DNA of 6,409 nt from Arenicella sp. (GTDB lineage: Bacteria; Pseudomonadota; Gammaproteobacteria; Arenicellales; Arenicellaceae): positions 1-6,409 of the forward strand of contig JAHHOC010000161.1 in NCBI GenBank assembly GCA_018677115.1, read 5' to 3'. The notes under the pieces are model-generated. The model saw only the letters and a list, made by a program, of their open reading frames with translations, made no database searches and had not been told where the DNA came from. The position numbers and the translations under genes were made by a program. Shown here one piece after another: positions 1-5,873 of this stretch (position 1 is its first letter; every line of letters starts with the position of its first letter).

Positions 1-141
1 CAAGAGGGCTTGGATAGTGTGTTGGAAACGGTGGGTGGGATTTCGTTGATAGCAAATCCCTTATTTGCGATTGTCGCGGTAATTTGCGCGGCAACCCTCA
101 TGCTTTTCATTCTGGTTGCGTCCCTACTTTTGCTCTTTTAG
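1..141 (+). CDS. C-terminal end of a small membrane protein (partial)
   Basis: Frame 1 is open from the left edge to a TAG at 139-141 and gives the last 46 residues of a protein whose start lies outside the window. After a short polar stretch (QEGLDSVLETVGG) the rest is almost wholly hydrophobic (about residues 15-46 of the fragment, including FAIVAVICA and MLFILVASLLLLF), so it ends in one or two membrane-spanning segments with no soluble tail. The layout of a Glu-containing stretch, an NP pair and a Leu-rich end faintly recalls the C-terminus of DUF4126 membrane proteins, but this is a weak resemblance from memory and no function is claimed. The stop lies 10 bases before the holD start, so the two genes are probably co-transcribed. 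Confidence 0.6.
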   Translation, partial: QEGLDSVLETVGGISLIANPLFAIVAVICAATLMLFILVASLLLLF

Positions 142-143
142 GA
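140..143 (+). promoter_or_regulatory. Shine-Dalgarno site setting the holD start
   Basis: AGGA overlaps the end of the upstream stop region and sits 8 bases before the ATG at 152. This is a standard distance. The in-frame ATG at 143 and the TTG at 116 have no comparable site and lie inside or against the preceding gene, so 152 is the preferred start. The psi-like peptide also begins right after 152. Confidence 0.55.
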
Positions 144-151
144 TGGTGAGT

Positions 152-835
152 ATGTCGACTCTCGATCATATGGGTATTCAACGATGGCGTTTGCGCAGGC
201 CACAAAAGCCGATAGAGCAATTTCCAAACAGCGGCGAAATACTGGAAACAGTGCCGCGAGGTTCCGTAGAGGAAAATTCTGCTTCTGCAATTGATAACAT
301 GGATTGGGAACGTCTCAGGGAATTTGTTTGTCAGTCCGCTCAATGTGTTTCCTGTGCGCAGAGTTCTCCTATTCTAGGCGAGGGGAATATCGAGGCAGAT
401 TGGGTATTCTTGATTGATGCGCCAAGCGTGAGAGATATCGAACAGCAGGAATTGCTGACCGGCAGAGGTGGGTTGCTCTTCAATGGCATTCTTGCCGCCC
501 TCGGCCTGCAACGTGAAGACGTTTACCTGACTTCTGCAATTAAGTGTCCCCCGAACGGTAATTCAACGCGCGCGGCAGATTGCGAAAAAGTTATTCATCG
601 GCAAATCAGCCTGATCCAGCCGCGCATTGTGGTTGCTTTCGGTGAGTTTGCCGCTCAATCGGTAATCAAGGCCAATGAAGCGCTGGGTGTGTTGCGGGGC
701 CAACCACAACAATGTTTCATAAATAAGCTGCCGATTATTCCCACCCATAGCCTGTCGGAAGTTCTGCGTGAGCCGGTTTTGAAGGCAGAACTGTGGCATG
801 ACCTGAAAAAGGCAAATGCACTTCTTTCACCGTAG
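152..835 (+). CDS. holD: DNA polymerase III psi subunit with uracil-DNA-glycosylase-like domain
   Basis: Psi links the clamp loader to chi and, through chi, to single-stranded DNA-binding protein. The 227-residue product has two parts. Residues 4-17 (LDHMGIQRWRLRRP) closely match the N-terminal segment of E. coli psi (LQQLGITQWSLRRP, from memory), which contacts the clamp loader. After a low-complexity linker (about 20-50), residues 60-225 align with family-4 uracil-DNA glycosylases: Cys65-x2-Cys68, LGEGN (75-79), DAPS (89-92, where glycosylases have GEAPG), GRGGLL (104-109), DVYLTSAIKC (123-132), Cys144, the core IQPRIVVAFG (155-164), LRG (181-183), and PTHS plus LREP (197-208, in place of the HPS motif). 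Family members pair with rimI in E. coli, and pseudomonad psi proteins are larger than the E. coli one. An automatic pipeline might call this simply a uracil-DNA glycosylase family protein. The psi peptide together with the rimI neighbour favours HolD. Glycosylase activity is uncertain. Confidence 0.82.
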   Translation: MSTLDHMGIQRWRLRRPQKPIEQFPNSGEILETVPRGSVEENSASAIDNMDWERLREFVCQSAQCVSCAQSSPILGEGNIEADWVFLIDAPSVRDIEQQELLTGRGGLLFNGILAALGLQREDVYLTSAIKCPPNGNSTRAADCEKVIHRQISLIQPRIVVAFGEFAAQSVIKANEALGVLRGQPQQCFINKLPIIPTHSLSEVLREPVLKAELWHDLKKANALLSP

Positions 836-908
836 GCGCACCGTGTATTTGCTTTACATCAATTACTGGATCACCGGCGATGCTCCACACTAAGCCGATG
901 CCGGAATC

Positions 909-1403
909 ATGAAACCACTTACCCTGGACAGTTTGCTGTACCGGCCGATGCTCAGCACTGATTTAGATCAGGTGGTGGCGATAGAGCGTAGTACCCAGGC
1001 GGTTTCCTGGAGCCGCCTTTCATTTGAAGAATGTCTAACAAATTCATATGCTTGCCATGTTTTAGAAAGAAACTGCGAGGTGCTCGCATTCTCTATCAAC
1101 TGTTCTGTCATTGACGAGTTGCATATTCTCAATCTCGCGGTTTCCAAACCATGGCAGGGCAATGGCCTGGGTCACGTATTAATGCAGAATATCGTGCAAT
1201 GGTCGGAACAACATGGCTCCCGTAAACTATTTCTTGAAGTGAGGGCGAGCAACAAAATAGCCCAGAGCTTGTATTTTAAATGGCAATTCAGGCAAATTTC
1301 AGTACGTAGAGCGTATTACCGGACAGGCGAAAAACAACGTGAAGATGCATTGGTGCTGGTGCGCGAGCGAGGCCAGCCAGTTCTCGCCAACGCTAATTTG
1401 TGA
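909..1403 (+). CDS. rimI: Ribosomal protein S18-alanine N-acetyltransferase RimI
   Basis: RimI is a cytoplasmic GNAT enzyme that transfers an acetyl group from acetyl-CoA to the N-terminal alanine of ribosomal protein S18. The 164-residue product shows the fold in order: first strand YRPMLSTDL (11-19), the AVSW segment (31-34, matching AFPW in E. coli RimI), the core strand LHILNLAV (71-78), the acetyl-CoA pyrophosphate loop QGNGLG (83-88), then LEVRASN (109-115), which carries Glu110 at the catalytic-base position. SLYFKWQF (120-127) and RRAYYRTGEKQREDAL (133-148) complete the substrate-side signature. Length is slightly above the usual 148-160, from a short polar C-terminal tail. The ATG at 909 has only a poor GGA three bases upstream, but the next Met (residue 14) would cut the first strand. 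It lies 73 bases after holD, and the holD-rimI pairing also occurs in E. coli. Confidence 0.93.
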   Translation: MKPLTLDSLLYRPMLSTDLDQVVAIERSTQAVSWSRLSFEECLTNSYACHVLERNCEVLAFSINCSVIDELHILNLAVSKPWQGNGLGHVLMQNIVQWSEQHGSRKLFLEVRASNKIAQSLYFKWQFRQISVRRAYYRTGEKQREDALVLVRERGQPVLANANL

Positions 1404-2793
1404 TTACCAGCAGTGTCTGGTCCAGACTGAGTATTTGATCGGCACTGATGCCATTCCAGGTTAACAGCTGCTGTAATTTCACCTTGTAGTGTCTTGCTAT
1501 TGACCAAAGTGTGTCGCCGCGCTTAACTCGGTGGAACAACTTGTTATCATTGTTAACCGAGTCGGATAGCGTCGGCGCTGAATAGCTATCGGCATCGGCA
1601 GAGACTGGAATATACAGGGAGCGGCCGGCCACAATTTTTGAGTCTGGCAGCTTATTGGTTTTCTGCAGCGCGGCCACACTGACACCATACTGGTGGCTAA
1701 TGCCCCCGAGCGTATCGCCAGCTCTGACAATGTGATTTTTATAGCTCACCGCTGGTGTCTGCGAAATAGCCTGCATTACCTGTGTGGCTTCTGTTAAATG
1801 TGATACCGGCACCAACAAATTATGCGAGCCGTACGGAGAAGTGGCCCAGCGGATAAAACCAGCATTCATATTCTGCAGGCGTTTGTGATCGATACCACTT
1901 TGCGCGGCAAACCGCCGCAGGTCAATTTGCCTGTCAAGCGGAAGTATTTCGAAATGGGGTTGGTTGTTGATTTGTGGTAGAGAAACTCCGAATTCGTGTG
2001 GATTAGAGATAATGTTTTTAAGAGCCATGAGCTTGGGTACGTAGCGCTCGGTTTCCGAGCGGAGTGTAAGTTCCGCATAGGAACTGCCCCTGTTGGCCCG
2101 ATGGTTGGCTTTAATCGCCCTGGCTATTGTTCCCTGACCAGCATTGTATGCCGCCAACGTTAAAAACCAGTCTCCATTGAAACGGTTGTTCAGCTCGGTC
2201 AGGTAATCGAGCGCAGCATTGGTCGACGCCACCACATCCAGTCGACCGTCGTACCACCAATCCTGGTGTAAACCATAGTGCCGCCCGGTTGCGGGTATAA
2301 ATTGCCATAAACCAGCCGCGCCGGAACGCGATACCGCATGGGGCTTGAAGGCGCTTTCAATAGCCGGTAACAGCGCCAACTCCATCGGTAAATTACGTTT
2401 CTCGAGCTGCTCGACTATGTAATGCAGAAACGGCTCTGAGCGGGCGAATAAATCCTTGAGAAAAGTCGGATGCTCGCTATTCCATTTTTCATACTGAGAT
2501 ACATGTTCAGAATATAACGCCGGTAACACAAAACCTCGTTTGATTCTGGTCAGCAGATCGACTTGCGGAAGTGTAATCGGTGGCATCAGTTCAGCGTTTT
2601 GAGGACTCGTGGCGTCGGTCGTTTCGACGGTACTCAACTCCTCATTGCCTTGAGAATCTGCAGCTTGCACAGTTCCTGCAACCGAATCACCCGCAGGTGA
2701 CGATTGAGCGGGAATATCGCGGTCACGTGCCATGTGGCTGCAGGCACTCAATAGGAACGCGCCGACGACTAGAATGGAGGCTTTCAGCTGCAT
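1393..2793 (-). CDS. mltD: Membrane-bound lytic murein transglycosylase D (lipoprotein)
   Basis: MltD cleaves the MurNAc-GlcNAc bond of peptidoglycan, leaving 1,6-anhydro ends, and acts in the periplasm anchored by lipid. The 466-residue product has a lipoprotein signal peptide with lipobox LSAC (lipidated Cys18), then a disordered Ser/Thr/Glu-rich linker (19-70). The SLT domain follows: ALLPAIESAF with catalytic Glu146, SRSGAAGLWQF (155-165), YGLHQDWWYD (173-182) and LAAYNAGQG (213-221). Two C-terminal LysM peptidoglycan-binding repeats lie at about 352-397 (HIVRAGDTLGGIS) and 420-465 (HRVKRGDTLWSIA). E. coli MltD (452 residues) has the same plan. The frame is open a further 101 codons upstream, but the signal peptide fixes the start at 2793. 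No Shine-Dalgarno precedes it. The 3' end overlaps rimI by 11 bases, tail to tail. The usual neighbour gloB is absent. Confidence 0.93.
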   Translation of the reverse strand: MQLKASILVVGAFLLSACSHMARDRDIPAQSSPAGDSVAGTVQAADSQGNEELSTVETTDATSPQNAELMPPITLPQVDLLTRIKRGFVLPALYSEHVSQYEKWNSEHPTFLKDLFARSEPFLHYIVEQLEKRNLPMELALLPAIESAFKPHAVSRSGAAGLWQFIPATGRHYGLHQDWWYDGRLDVVASTNAALDYLTELNNRFNGDWFLTLAAYNAGQGTIARAIKANHRANRGSSYAELTLRSETERYVPKLMALKNIISNPHEFGVSLPQINNQPHFEILPLDRQIDLRRFAAQSGIDHKRLQNMNAGFIRWATSPYGSHNLLVPVSHLTEATQVMQAISQTPAVSYKNHIVRAGDTLGGISHQYGVSVAALQKTNKLPDSKIVAGRSLYIPVSADADSYSAPTLSDSVNNDNKLFHRVKRGDTLWSIARHYKVKLQQLLTWNGISADQILSLDQTLLVITN

Positions 2794-2799
2794 GTTGGC

Positions 2800-2828
2800 A
2801 TAGTAATGATGAGCTGCCTCAAGGTCAA
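2800..2828 (-). promoter_or_regulatory. Candidate sigma-70 promoter of mltD
   Basis: Read on the minus strand, TTGACC (2823-2828) is followed after exactly 17 bases by TACTAT (2800-2805). Both hexamers match the consensus at the most important positions. The predicted start point, about 7 bases past the -10 box, falls at or next to the A of the mltD ATG (2793), which would make the transcript leaderless or nearly so. It is the best promoter-like pair in the 69-base divergent gap. No equally good pair faces the methyltransferase gene. Confidence 0.45.
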
Positions 2829-2862
2829 TGTGGAGTTGAAGTAAATCATGTAAGATATTGAT

Positions 2863-3642
2863 ATGAATAGCACAAAGAGCGCAGCCACCAGCAATTACAG
2901 CGGCCAGTCCAGCTGGTGCAATTCGGATTATGGACGGCAATTTATAGTCACTGAGTCCAAGGCGCTGCGAAGTGCACTGAAACATATTAATGGCCCTCGG
3001 GTTTTGCAACTTGGCGAGTTGATTGATCAGGCTGCGATTGATCAAATGGACTTGCCCGAGTTGATCGTTTGCTCGTCGAGTCCGTCCTCCCGGCAAGCCC
3101 AGCTTATTGCCGATCCTGCCTTTTTACCGCTCGGCCCTGAATCCGTTGCCAGTGTAATTGTTCCACACGTACTCGACACTCACCCTTTGCCGCATCAGGT
3201 GCTGCGCGAAGCGCACCGGGTATTGCGCGCAGAAGGCTGTTTGGTGCTGTCGGGCTTCAGCCCCTACAGCTTGATAGGCTTACAGCGCTGGTTGTGGCCG
3301 CGAGCAGTGGTGAAAGGCCAATATTATTCCGTAGGGCGGGTGATAGACTGGTTGCAGTTACTTGGATTCGAAGTGGTAGGCAGTGCCATGTTTCAGTACG
3401 CTCCGCTCACCAAATCCAAACGGCTGCAGAACGGCCTGTCTTTTGTCAATTCAATAGGTGACCGATGGTTGCCGATGAGCGGTGGTGGATATATGATCAC
3501 CGCCAGAAAACGCGAACTGGGAACTACCATGATCGGCAATCTTAAGTTTGCCAGGCAGCCACGCAAACTGGTTAACGCAGCCTCAGTCAGAGCAATACCA
3601 CAACAAGCTGCCAAACACAGCAGGAATTATCATTATGGCTAA
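2863..3642 (+). CDS. yafS: YafS-like class I SAM-dependent methyltransferase
   Basis: This 259-residue protein has the plan of the YafS group beside rnhA in many gammaproteobacteria. It shows a degenerate SAM-binding motif I (RVLQLGE, 46-52), then [20 protein letters not shown] (88-107) and [20 protein letters not shown] (110-129). [16 protein letters not shown] (131-146) and [11 protein letters not shown] (162-172) complete the Methyltransf_11-type half. The glycine-rich motif I of most methyltransferases is weak here, as in E. coli YafS as I recall it, so this is a family trait rather than decay. [11 protein letters not shown] (207-217) ends the domain, and the last 40 residues are basic and probably disordered. 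The substrate is unknown. The ATG at 2863 has only a poor AAGA seven bases upstream, but an in-frame stop at 2851 leaves no better choice. Its stop overlaps the rnhA start by 8 bases (ATGGCTAA), which suggests coupled translation. Confidence 0.82.
   Translation: MNSTKSAATSNYSGQSSWCNSDYGRQFIVTESKALRSALKHINGPRVLQLGELIDQAAIDQMDLPELIVCSSSPSSRQAQLIADPAFLPLGPESVASVIVPHVLDTHPLPHQVLREAHRVLRAEGCLVLSGFSPYSLIGLQRWLWPRAVVKGQYYSVGRVIDWLQLLGFEVVGSAMFQYAPLTKSKRLQNGLSFVNSIGDRWLPMSGGGYMITARKRELGTTMIGNLKFARQPRKLVNAASVRAIPQQAAKHSRNYHYG
3622..3625 (+). promoter_or_regulatory. Shine-Dalgarno site setting the rnhA start
   Basis: AGGA lies 9 bases before the ATG at 3635. The reading frame stays open back to 3548, but only the start at 3635 places the catalytic residues at the standard RNase HI numbering and has this site. 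The site lies inside the 3' end of the methyltransferase gene. Confidence 0.6.
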
Positions 3643-4075
3643 GACTGTCGAGGTCTACACTGACGGCGCCTGCAGGGGCAACCCTGGTCCGGGTGGCTGG
3701 GGCGCCGTTCTGATCTATGGGTCACAACGTAAGGAAATGTTTGGCGGTGAGTCTGAGACAACTAACAATCGGATGGAGTTAATGGCAGCAATCAACGCTT
3801 TACGGGTGTTAAAGCGGGACTGCGAGCTCACCTTGTATACCGATTCGCAATACGTTCGCAAGGGCATTACCGAGTGGATCGAGGGTTGGAAAAAACGCAA
3901 TTGGCGCACCGCCGCCAGAAAACCGGTGAAAAACTCTGACCTGTGGCAGCAGTTGGATAGCGAAGTTGAGAGACATAAAATTAACTGGGTCTGGGTCAAG
4001 GGTCACTCAGGTAACGAGGGCAATGAATTGGCTGATCAACTGGCCAATCGTGGAATTGATGAGGTGCTCAGTTGA
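3635..4075 (+). CDS. rnhA: Ribonuclease HI
   Basis: RNase HI cuts the RNA strand of RNA-DNA hybrids with two metal ions, removing R-loops and helping with primer removal. The 146-residue product is slightly shorter than the E. coli enzyme (155). All catalytic residues fall at the E. coli positions: Asp10 ([16 protein letters not shown], 8-23), Glu48 (NNRMEL, 44-49), Asp70 (YTDSQYV, 68-74), His124 ([13 protein letters not shown], 122-134) and Asp134. The basic handle that grips the hybrid is present ([20 protein letters not shown], 84-103). It overlaps the methyltransferase gene upstream by 8 bases and dnaQ downstream by 4. In E. coli rnhA and dnaQ are divergent. Here they run the same way. 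Confidence 0.98.
   Translation: MAKTVEVYTDGACRGNPGPGGWGAVLIYGSQRKEMFGGESETTNNRMELMAAINALRVLKRDCELTLYTDSQYVRKGITEWIEGWKKRNWRTAARKPVKNSDLWQQLDSEVERHKINWVWVKGHSGNEGNELADQLANRGIDEVLS
4061..4066 (+). promoter_or_regulatory. Shine-Dalgarno site for the TTG start of dnaQ
   Basis: GAGGTG, inside the last codons of rnhA, lies 5 bases before the TTG at 4072. It is the strongest ribosome-binding site in the operon and supports use of the non-ATG start. No ATG follows until residue 135, deep in the exonuclease domain. Confidence 0.65.
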
Positions 4076-4809
4076 ACGATGAACTGGCAAACTGCCGCCA
4101 GATTGTTCTGGACACCGAAACCACCGGTCTCGAACATCGGCAGGGGCATAGGATTATTGAAATCGGTTGTGTGGAGTTGATCAATCGCAAGCTCACCGGC
4201 AACAATTACCATGTTTACCTGAATCCGCAGCGTGAAATCGATCAGGGAGCGATTGAGGTGCATGGAATAACTAATGAATTTCTGCACGACAAGCCGTTGT
4301 TTTTGGATATTTACCAGCAGTTTCTGGAATATTTGAGCGGTGCTGAATTGGTGATTCACAATGCAGCATTCGACGTCGGGTTCATAGAGTCTGAGTTGGA
4401 AAAACTCGACCAGTCGACACCCCGATTGGAAGAAATTTGCGCGGTGCACGATACCTTGTTACAGGCTCGAAAAATGTTTCCGGGCCAACGTAATGACCTT
4501 GATTCGCTGTGTAAGCGCTATGAAATAGACAATAGTCAGAGAGAGTTACACGGCGCCTTATTGGACGCTGAAATTTTAGCTGACGTGTACTTATCGATGA
4601 CCGGTGGGCAAACCGCTCTGTCGCTTGATGCCGCTGTCGCAGAAAACGGCGCAGAAGATAGCGCCAGGGACAAAGTGAACCTGTCTGGGTTGAACTTGCC
4701 GTTGGTTAAACCAACCGATCTGGAACGCCAAAATCATGTAGAATGGCTCGTTCGGCTGGATGAAAAGGTCGATGGCCAATGCGTTTGGTCGAGGTTAAAC
4801 CAGAAATAG
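4072..4809 (+). CDS. dnaQ: DNA polymerase III epsilon subunit, 3'-5' proofreading exonuclease
   Basis: Epsilon removes misincorporated nucleotides within the polymerase III core, bound to alpha and theta and contacting the beta clamp. The 245-residue product (E. coli 243) has the DEDDh exonuclease set: Asp14 and Glu16 in LDTETTG (13-19), Asp101 in HNAAFDVGF (96-104), His160 and Asp165 in [16 protein letters not shown] (159-174). The hallmark segments [20 protein letters not shown] (133-152) and MTGGQT (176-181) are present. After them comes a clamp-binding motif QTALSL (180-185), a flexible linker, and the C-terminal alpha-binding segment ending in QCVW (236-239). The start is TTG, overlapping the rnhA stop as TTGA and preceded by a good Shine-Dalgarno, so translation is probably coupled to rnhA. 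No catalytic residue is missing. Confidence 0.97.
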   Translation: MNDELANCRQIVLDTETTGLEHRQGHRIIEIGCVELINRKLTGNNYHVYLNPQREIDQGAIEVHGITNEFLHDKPLFLDIYQQFLEYLSGAELVIHNAAFDVGFIESELEKLDQSTPRLEEICAVHDTLLQARKMFPGQRNDLDSLCKRYEIDNSQRELHGALLDAEILADVYLSMTGGQTALSLDAAVAENGAEDSARDKVNLSGLNLPLVKPTDLERQNHVEWLVRLDEKVDGQCVWSRLNQK

Positions 4810-4813
4810 ACCC

Positions 4814-5830
4814 GTGAGTAAAATAACCAACATCAAGAAGCTTTCCGGATACGATTTATCCGGCTATAGCTTGATGGGAAGCGATTTATCCGGAGCGCAA
4901 CTGGCGAAAGCAAGGTTGCGAGGGGCAAATCTGGCTGGCGCAGACCTTTCCGGTGCCGATTTAAGTGAAGCCGATCTGACTGGTGCAAATTTATCTGGCG
5001 CGGATCTGTATCAGGCAAAATTATCCGGCGCGCGCATGAACGGAGCAAACTTGAGTCACAGCGATTGTACCTCTGCTGATTTGACCAATTGCAGGTTAGC
5101 TGGTGCGCGCCTGCGCGAGTGTAAGCTGCCCGGCGCCGTTTTGCGAAATGCAGAACTCAATGCCGCCGACTTAAGTGACTCGGACTTGTCTGCGGCCGAC
5201 TTGCGGGGTGCAAAATTTTCCGGTGCAGTGTTTGACCGGGCCAATTTGAATAGAGCCAATTTGAGCGGTGCAAAATTGTTTGGTGCCAAATTGACGAACG
5301 TAAAGATGCGTAATGCAATCCTGCGAAATGCCGATTTTACTGCAGCAAAACTGCGGGGTGCTGATATCAGCGACGCAGATCTGGTCGGCGTCAAATTGTT
5401 TAATGCTGATATGAGCCACAGTAATCTATGCAAATCGAATTTGGATGGAGCCAGCGTTCGGGCGGCGATCCTCAGTGGGTCGAATCTGCGCTATGCACAG
5501 ATAAATTCGGCAAACCTTTCTCATGCCAGTCTTACCCGTGCCGACCTCTCGCATTCATCTTTCAGGGAAAGTGACCTCTGGGGTGCGCGCGTGTCGGGCG
5601 GTGATTTCAGCAATTCAGACTTGAGTGGAGCCAACCTGCTTGCCACCGGCATGAACAAGAAATTTGCCTTATCTGAATTCCCGGATGTTACTTTTTCAGA
5701 ACAGACGCACTGGGACGACCAGAGGATAAAACGAAAACGTCGAGAGACCTCGGCGGCGCACAAAAAGTCGATAGAGTCAGAGACCGCCAAACGGGGGTTT
5801 TTCTCGCGCGTGTTCCGCGCCAGATCGTAA
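4814..5830 (+). CDS. Pentapeptide-repeat protein, large, with basic tail
   Basis: The 338-residue product is almost all pentapeptide repeat of the A(D/N)LxG type, predicted to fold as a right-handed quadrilateral beta-helix. I count 54 consecutive units from Leu10 to residue 279 with no loop or gap, about 13.5 coils. The central position is Leu in most units, otherwise Phe, Met, Ile or Val, with a single Cys (unit CTSAD). The preceding small residue is mostly Ala. The last 59 residues are not repeats and are basic (RIKRKRR at 304-310, KRGFFSRVFRARS at 326-338). There is no signal peptide, membrane segment or enzyme domain, so it is probably cytoplasmic. Known members such as Qnr and MfpA mimic DNA and bind gyrase, but this one is longer and lacks the Qnr loops, so that role is not assigned. 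The GTG start lies 4 bases after the dnaQ stop without a clear Shine-Dalgarno, which suggests coupling. Met22 (4877) is a less likely start. Confidence 0.88.
   Translation: MSKITNIKKLSGYDLSGYSLMGSDLSGAQLAKARLRGANLAGADLSGADLSEADLTGANLSGADLYQAKLSGARMNGANLSHSDCTSADLTNCRLAGARLRECKLPGAVLRNAELNAADLSDSDLSAADLRGAKFSGAVFDRANLNRANLSGAKLFGAKLTNVKMRNAILRNADFTAAKLRGADISDADLVGVKLFNADMSHSNLCKSNLDGASVRAAILSGSNLRYAQINSANLSHASLTRADLSHSSFRESDLWGARVSGGDFSNSDLSGANLLATGMNKKFALSEFPDVTFSEQTHWDDQRIKRKRRETSAAHKKSIESETAKRGFFSRVFRARS
4841..5650 (+). repeat. 15-base coding periodicity of 54 pentapeptide units
   Basis: The pentapeptide array shows at DNA level as a 15-base rhythm, with units rich in GGTGC, GGCGC, GATTT and AATTT. 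Units are well diverged overall. The longest exact echo I noticed is GATTTATCCGG at 4853 and again at 4883, 30 bases (two units) apart. The periodicity also keeps other frames open and creates long antisense reading frames that are not genes. Confidence 0.85.
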
Positions 5831-5873
5831 CCGGGCTATGGGGTAAGAGATCCGTTGAGATTCGCAGCGGAAG

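Noticed and set aside
843..893. 16-codon GTG-initiated mini-frame between holD and rimI as a possible leader peptide
   Set aside because: It has no Shine-Dalgarno, no codon pattern typical of attenuators and no following hairpin. A frame this short is expected by chance.
1414..1426. Short palindrome GTCTGGTCCAGAC just after the rimI stop as a terminator
   Set aside because: The stem is only 5 bases around a 3-base loop, no T-run follows, and it encodes the conserved end of the second LysM repeat of mltD.
2851..2856. TAAGAT as a -10 box for the methyltransferase-rnhA-dnaQ operon
   Set aside because: No acceptable -35 hexamer lies 15-19 bases upstream and there is no extended -10 TGn. The operon must have a promoter nearby, but this one is not supported.
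2580..2861. 93-residue plus-strand frame antisense to the mltD 5' end
   Set aside because: The product is low in recognisable features, opposes the mltD signal-peptide and linker region, and has no ribosome-binding site.
2794..3096. 101-codon upstream extension of the mltD frame into the methyltransferase gene
   Set aside because: The extension would bury the lipoprotein signal peptide in the middle of the protein and is antisense to a well-supported gene. The start at 2793 is clear from the lipobox.
5056..5433. Long minus-strand reading frames (125 and 82 residues) inside the pentapeptide-repeat gene
   Set aside because: The 15-base coding repeat removes stops from several frames at once. 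The antisense products are themselves periodic shadows of the repeats, with no start signals.
5852..5870. Inverted repeat CCGTTG...CAGCGG in the 43-base gap between the repeat-protein gene and nhaB as a shared terminator
   Set aside because: The six-base stem includes a G-T pair, and neither strand has a proper T-run after it. The position suits a bidirectional terminator, but the sequence is too weak to call.
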